This document shows positions 1 through 7,763 of a stretch of 7,763 nucleotides of DNA, in pieces; positions within the stretch are counted from its first letter, which is position 1; every line of letters begins with the position of its first letter. This stretch comes from Alphaproteobacteria bacterium (GTDB lineage: Bacteria; Pseudomonadota; Alphaproteobacteria; Bin95). The stretch is from NCBI GenBank assembly GCA_022822125.1, contig JAJECF010000065.1, positions 1 to 7,763 on the forward strand, read 5' to 3'. The position numbers and the translations under genes were made by a program. Below the pieces are notes generated by a model. The model was not told the origin of the DNA. It did no database searches and worked only from the letters and a program-made list of their open reading frames with translations.

Positions 1-265
1 GACGATCATCACCGTCTATGCCGACAAGTCCTTCAGCTTCACGATGAAGACGCCGCCGGCGAGTTTCCTGCTGCGCCGCGCGGCGGGTCTGGACAAGGCC
101 AGCCAGACGCCCGGCCGGGAGACCGTTGGCCAGGTCACGCGCGCCCAGCTGCGGGAGATCGCGGAGACGAAGATGGAAGACCTGAACGCCAACGACCTCG
201 ACGCCGCCGTGGCCATGCTCGCGGGCTCCGCCCGGTCCATGGGCCTCGAAGTGACGGAGGGCTGA
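1..265 (+). CDS. rplK: Ribosomal protein L11, 3' end only (partial)
   Basis: This is the C-terminal 87 codons of large-subunit protein L11; the 5' end lies before the window. The reading frame starts at base 2 and ends at TGA 263-265. L11 binds the GTPase-associated region of 23S rRNA at the base of the L7/L12 stalk and helps the elongation factors and the stringent-response factor RelA. The visible part has the hallmark stretches of its rRNA-binding C-terminal domain: [20 protein letters not shown], then [11 protein letters not shown], then [21 protein letters not shown] and [10 protein letters not shown], ending just after that last motif as the family normally does. The next gene starts 4 bases later, and its ribosome binding site lies inside the last rplK codons, so the two genes are surely in one transcript. 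Nothing looks damaged in the part seen. Confidence 0.97.
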   Translation, partial: TIITVYADKSFSFTMKTPPASFLLRRAAGLDKASQTPGRETVGQVTRAQLREIAETKMEDLNANDLDAAVAMLAGSARSMGLEVTEG

Positions 266-269
266 CGCG

Positions 270-974
270 ATGGCGAGCCGCAAGGGCAAGCGGATGCGCG
301 CCGCGTGGGACGGCGTGGGGCGCACCGTCGAGCACGAACTCACCGAAGCGGTGCGCCTGGTCCGGGAGCGTGCCGGCGCCAAATTCGACGAAACGGTCGA
401 TATCGCGATCAATCTCGGCGTCGATCCGCGTCATGCGGACCAGATGGTGCGCGGGGTTTGCGACCTGCCGCACGGCACCGGCAAGCCGGTTCGGGTGGCG
501 GTGTTCGCGCGCGGCGCGAAGGCCGACGAGGCCCGCGAGGCTGGCGCCGACTTGGTGGGCGCGGAAGATCTCGCCGAGACGATCAACGGGGGCGAAATCG
601 CCTTCGACCGCGCCATCGCCACGCCGGACACCATGCCGGTTGTGGGCCGGCTCGGCCGCATCCTGGGCCCCCGCGGCCTGATGCCGAACCCGCGCCTCGG
701 CACCGTGACGATGGATGTGGCGGACGCTGTGCGGGCGGCCAAGGGCGGCCAGGTGCAATTCCGGGTCGAACGGGCGGGAATCGTGCATGCCGGCATCGGC
801 AAGGCGAGCTTCGAGCAGGAGGCGCTGGAAGGGAATGCCCGCGCTTTCTTCGACGCCATACTGCGCGCCAAGCCTACCGGCGCCAAGGGAACCTATATCA
901 AGCGCGTCACGCTGAGCTCCACGATGGGGCCGGGCGTGCGCGTGGATGCAAGCGCTCTCGGCGGAGCGGGCTGA
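270..974 (+). CDS. rplA: Ribosomal protein L1
   Basis: A complete 234-residue L1, the same length as I recall for E. coli. L1 forms the mobile L1 stalk at the E-site of the 50S subunit, which helps release deacylated tRNA. In E. coli it also represses its own operon. The sequence shows the family signature at residues 123-145 ([20 protein letters not shown] in its core), the two-domain pattern with [20 protein letters not shown] at 66-85 entering domain II, and the C-terminal block [20 protein letters not shown] at 206-225. The ATG at 270 is chosen because GGAGG at 256-260 sits 9 bases upstream and the start is 4 bases after the rplK stop. A cysteine-aspartate pair (residues 64-65) stands where I remember a more hydrophobic pair in relatives; this looks like ordinary variation. 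Downstream is the structured rplJ leader. Confidence 0.98.
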   Translation: MASRKGKRMRAAWDGVGRTVEHELTEAVRLVRERAGAKFDETVDIAINLGVDPRHADQMVRGVCDLPHGTGKPVRVAVFARGAKADEAREAGADLVGAEDLAETINGGEIAFDRAIATPDTMPVVGRLGRILGPRGLMPNPRLGTVTMDVADAVRAAKGGQVQFRVERAGIVHAGIGKASFEQEALEGNARAFFDAILRAKPTGAKGTYIKRVTLSSTMGPGVRVDASALGGAG

Positions 975-990
975 ACCGGGCCGCCGAAAG

Positions 991-1130
991 AAACCTGTCC
1001 GAGACCGTCGGTGTCCGCGCCTGTCCGCAGGCCGGACCTAAAGCGAAAACGCCGACGCTAGACGGGAGGACGGCGCCGGGCGACCGGCGTCCGCTTCCGG
1101 GACAGGGTCCGACGCCGCCCGCGAGGGCGG
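991..1130 (+). promoter_or_regulatory. Structured rplJ leader, probable L10-binding autoregulatory RNA
   Basis: The 199-base gap between rplA and rplJ holds no gene but has strong RNA structure, read by hand. A 7-bp closing stem pairs 994-1000 (CCTGTCC) with 1100-1106 (GGACAGG). Inside it, arm 1 pairs 1006-1013 with 1050-1057 (8 pairs, one G-U), then after an A-rich asymmetric loop (1037-1049) a hairpin pairs 1014-1017 with 1033-1036 and 1019-1023 with 1028-1032, with a bulged C and a four-base loop. Arm 2 pairs 1072-1079 with 1084-1091 (one G-U) around a GCGA tetraloop. A further 6-bp hairpin with a GCGA loop lies at 1115-1130. Ribosomal protein L10, with L7/L12, is known to bind such leaders and repress rplJL translation. 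Position and shape fit that; the exact protein contact site is inferred. No clear promoter or T-run terminator was seen. Confidence 0.72.
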
Positions 1131-1160
1131 TCAACACCAACCGGGGCCCAGGCCCCACCC

Positions 1161-1176
1161 AGGAGAGGACCCCTTG
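1161..1176 (+). promoter_or_regulatory. Ribosome binding site and TTG start of rplJ
   Basis: AGGAGAGG at 1161-1168 lies 5 bases before a TTG at 1174-1176. This strong site supports TTG as the initiation codon; no in-frame ATG sits at a comparable place, and the protein from here begins with the residues expected of L10 (LKKQKEELV). The last two bases of the site plus the spacer (1167-1172, GGACCC) are complementary to 1105-1110 (GGGTCC) in the leader, so the site could be partly hidden in an alternative fold. Confidence 0.8.
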
Positions 1177-1683
1177 CTCAAGAAGCAGAAAGAGGAATTG
1201 GTCCGGAACATGACCGAGAGCTTCGGCAGCGCCGAACTCATGGTCGTGACCCGGCATTCCGGACTGACGGTGGCCGAGATGACGGACCTGCGCCGGCGCA
1301 TGCGCGCGGCGGGCGTCACGTTCCGGGTCACCAAGAACCGGCTGGCGAAACGCGCGCTCGAAAAGACGTCCTTCGCCGATATCCAGCCCCTGTTCTCCGG
1401 CCCGACGGCGGTCGCGTTCTCGGCCGACCCGGTGGCGGCGGCCAAGGTGGCCGTCGATTATGCCAACGAGAACGGCAAGCTCTCCGTGCTGGGCGGCATG
1501 CTCGGCGCCGAGACGCTGGACGAAGCAGGGGTGGACGCGCTCGCGAAGCTGCCCTCGCTGGACGAGTTGCGGGGCAAGATCGTGGGACTGCTGCAGGCGC
1601 CGGGAAGCAAGATTGCGCGCCTGCTGGGCGAACCCGGCGCGCAGCTTGCGCGCGTCTTCTCGGCCCGCGGCGACTCGGGCTGA
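1174..1683 (+). CDS. rplJ: Ribosomal protein L10
   Basis: A complete 169-residue L10 (E. coli about 165). L10 anchors the L7/L12 dimers to the 50S subunit, forming the flexible stalk that recruits translation GTPases, and is the autoregulator of its own operon. The N-terminal rRNA-binding domain shows HSGLTVAEMTDLRRRMRAAG at residues 28-47 and VTKNRLAKRAL at 52-62, both strong family motifs, followed by FSGPTAVAF at 74-82 and VLGGML at 105-110. The long C-terminal helix that carries L7/L12 dimers is the stretch from about 128 to 164 (DELRGKIVGLLQAPGSKIAR at 130-149). The start is TTG, chosen from the strong upstream AGGAGAGG. The gene follows a structured leader and is followed after 64 bases by rplL, its partner. 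It ends with a short polar tail (residues 164-169) of no evident role. Confidence 0.97.
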   Translation: MLKKQKEELVRNMTESFGSAELMVVTRHSGLTVAEMTDLRRRMRAAGVTFRVTKNRLAKRALEKTSFADIQPLFSGPTAVAFSADPVAAAKVAVDYANENGKLSVLGGMLGAETLDEAGVDALAKLPSLDELRGKIVGLLQAPGSKIARLLGEPGAQLARVFSARGDSG

Positions 1684-1747
1684 CCGCCCGCAGCCGGCAG
1701 ACATGAGCCAAATACGAACCGGAAAGCGAACCCAGGAGTAACAACAG

Positions 1748-2122
1748 ATGGCCGATCTACAGAAACTCGCCGACGAACTTTCGGAACTGACCGTCATCCA
1801 GGCGGCCGAATTGTCCAAGATGCTCGAAGAGAAGTGGGGCGTGTCCGCCGCCGCGCCGGTTGCGGTCGCCGCGGCGTCGAACGGCGAAGCCGCCGCCGCT
1901 GTGGAAGAGCAGACCGAATTCGATGTCATCCTGGCGTCCTTCGGCGAAAAGAAGATCAACGTGATCAAGGAAATCCGGGCCATTACCGGCCTCGGCCTCA
2001 AGGAGGCCAAGGAGCTGGTCGAATCCGCGCCGAAGCCCGTCAAGGAAGGCGTGAGCAAGGACGAAGGCGAGGAGTTGAAGGAGAAGCTCGAAGGAGCGGG
2101 CGCCACGGTAGAACTGAAGTAG
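1748..2122 (+). CDS. rplL: Ribosomal protein L7/L12
   Basis: A complete 124-residue L7/L12, the acidic stalk protein present as several dimers on L10. Its C-terminal domain contacts EF-Tu, EF-G, IF2 and RF3 and stimulates their GTPase cycle. Residues 1-32 form the dimerising, L10-binding N-terminal domain ([15 protein letters not shown], then [14 protein letters not shown]). Residues 33-53 are the flexible Ala-rich hinge. Residues 55-124 are the factor-binding domain, with [20 protein letters not shown] at 68-87 and [13 protein letters not shown] at 94-106. The ATG is supported by AGGAG at 1734-1738, 9 bases upstream. The stop is TAG. It sits between rplJ and rpoB as in most bacteria. The 64-base gap before it shows no obvious hairpin; extra translation of rplL relative to rplJ, needed for its higher copy number, probably comes from its own good ribosome binding site. 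Confidence 0.98.
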   Translation: MADLQKLADELSELTVIQAAELSKMLEEKWGVSAAAPVAVAAASNGEAAAAVEEQTEFDVILASFGEKKINVIKEIRAITGLGLKEAKELVESAPKPVKEGVSKDEGEELKEKLEGAGATVELK

Positions 2123-2148
2123 CCGGATTGACCGGCCGAATGGACAAC

Positions 2149-2165
2149 GGCCCGGGTTCCGGGCC
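2149..2165 (+). other. Perfect 7-bp hairpin after rplL
   Basis: GGCCCGG (2149-2155) pairs perfectly with CCGGGCC (2159-2165) around a three-base GTT loop, starting 26 bases after the rplL stop. It is not followed by a T run (GGAAATCAGGGG follows), so it is not a standard factor-independent terminator. In E. coli the rplL-rpoB gap holds an attenuator and an RNase III processing site. This hairpin could act as a partial attenuator or 3'-end stabiliser, which is inference. Confidence 0.4.
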
Positions 2166-2225
2166 GGAAATCAGGGGCAGGCGCGGCTGCGGGCCCGGAA
2201 GAGGGGCGCGCGGCTTCGCTGCCGT

Positions 2226-2256
2226 TTGCCATTTTCGTGCCGCAACCCAGTTAAAC
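2226..2256 (+). promoter_or_regulatory. Weak promoter-like pocket upstream of rpoB
   Basis: An AT-richer pocket (about 2225-2265) stands out in an otherwise very G+C-rich spacer. TTGCCA at 2226-2231 resembles a -35 box and TTAAAC at 2251-2256 a poor -10 box, 19 bases apart, which is longer than ideal. It could be a minor internal promoter for rpoBC, but the boxes are weak and the pocket may simply be an unstructured linker between two hairpins. Confidence 0.15.
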
Positions 2257-2267
2257 AATGATCTTGC

Positions 2268-2286
2268 CGCCGGCCGCCGGCCGGCG
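2268..2286 (+). other. GC-only hairpin just before the rpoB ribosome binding site
   Basis: CGCCGGC (2268-2274) pairs with GCCGGCG (2280-2286), 7 perfect G-C pairs around a 5-base loop, ending 6 bases before the rpoB ribosome binding site. No T run follows, so it is unlikely to be a simple terminator. It could shape rpoB translation or be an RNA processing site; that is inference. Confidence 0.4.
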
Positions 2287-2292
2287 TGGAAC

Positions 2293-2306
2293 AGGGTGGA
2301 TCGGAC

Positions 2307-2309
<3 letters not shown>
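2293..2309 (+). promoter_or_regulatory. Ribosome binding site that fixes the rpoB start
   Basis: AGGGTGG at 2293-2299 lies 7 bases before ATG 2307-2309. An in-frame GTG at 2286 would add seven residues, but it is part of a strong hairpin, lacks a ribosome binding site of its own, and the added residues (EQGGSD after the start) are not expected; the site just described would then lie inside the gene. The ATG is therefore preferred. Confidence 0.8.

Positions 2310-7763
<5,454 letters not shown>

Noticed and set aside
1115..1156. A terminator in front of rplJ
   Set aside because: The hairpins at 1115-1130 and 1143-1156 are not followed by a T run, and the gene directly downstream must be expressed.
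305..1213. A + strand open frame of about 300 codons overlapping rplA and the rplJ leader
   Set aside because: It is Arg/Gly-rich, out of frame with the certain rplA gene, and has no family motifs; it is a shadow of high G+C.
907..2232. A minus-strand open frame of about 440 codons opposite rplJ and rplL
   Set aside because: It is a low-complexity Ser/Ala/Arg translation lying opposite two certain ribosomal protein genes and the leader; no motif supports it.
2286..2306. An upstream GTG start for rpoB
   Set aside because: It lies in a hairpin, has no ribosome binding site of its own, and ATG 2307 has AGGGTGG 7 bases upstream and the expected N-terminal sequence.

Overview
The window is a stretch of the conserved ribosomal-protein/RNA-polymerase gene cluster of a high-G+C bacterium, almost certainly an alphaproteobacterium. 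All genes are on the + strand in the classic order: end of rplK (L11), rplA (L1), rplJ (L10), rplL (L7/L12), rpoB (RNA polymerase beta) and the start of rpoC (beta'). The alphaproteobacterial call rests on recalled protein wording, such as the L11 C-terminus, the L7/L12 C-terminal domain and the beta N-terminus [15 protein letters not shown]. The exact family cannot be named from the window.

Layout: bases 1-974 hold rplK (3' end only) and rplA, 4 bases apart. Bases 975-1173 are a long structured leader before rplJ. It folds by eye into a closing stem and two arms, as expected for an L10-binding autoregulatory leader. rplJ begins with a TTG codon behind a strong ribosome binding site, and rplL follows after 64 bases. 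The rplL-rpoB spacer (2123-2306) has two strong hairpins, neither followed by a T run, and one small AT-rich pocket. rpoB (2307-6458) is full length and intact, with rifampicin-pocket and active-site residues of the ordinary sensitive type. A 43-base spacer, with a hairpin overlapping the rpoB stop, leads to rpoC (6502 onward), which runs off the end of the window.

The part that is not ordinary is in rpoC. Residues 1-142 of beta' match E. coli residue for residue, including the zinc-ribbon cysteines 70, 72, 85 and 88. The following segment, between the conserved YFESYVV and GNRPEWM motifs, is about 272 residues instead of the roughly 98 I recall for E. coli. About 84 extra residues come from a module of exactly 42 residues (126 bp) present three times in tandem instead of once. 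This module corresponds to the clamp-toe region. About 87 more are a charged, predicted-helical insertion between two helices of the same region. The reading frame is open throughout and conserved beta' sequence resumes on the far side. The expanded zone is lower in G+C (about 53%) and richer in A/T-ending codons than its flanks.

Together the genes make the L11/L1 and L10-L7/L12 stalk proteins of the large ribosomal subunit and the two catalytic subunits of RNA polymerase. They are probably co-transcribed, with autoregulation by L10 at the rplJ leader. The most interesting candidate in the window is the lineage-specific remodelling of the beta' clamp.
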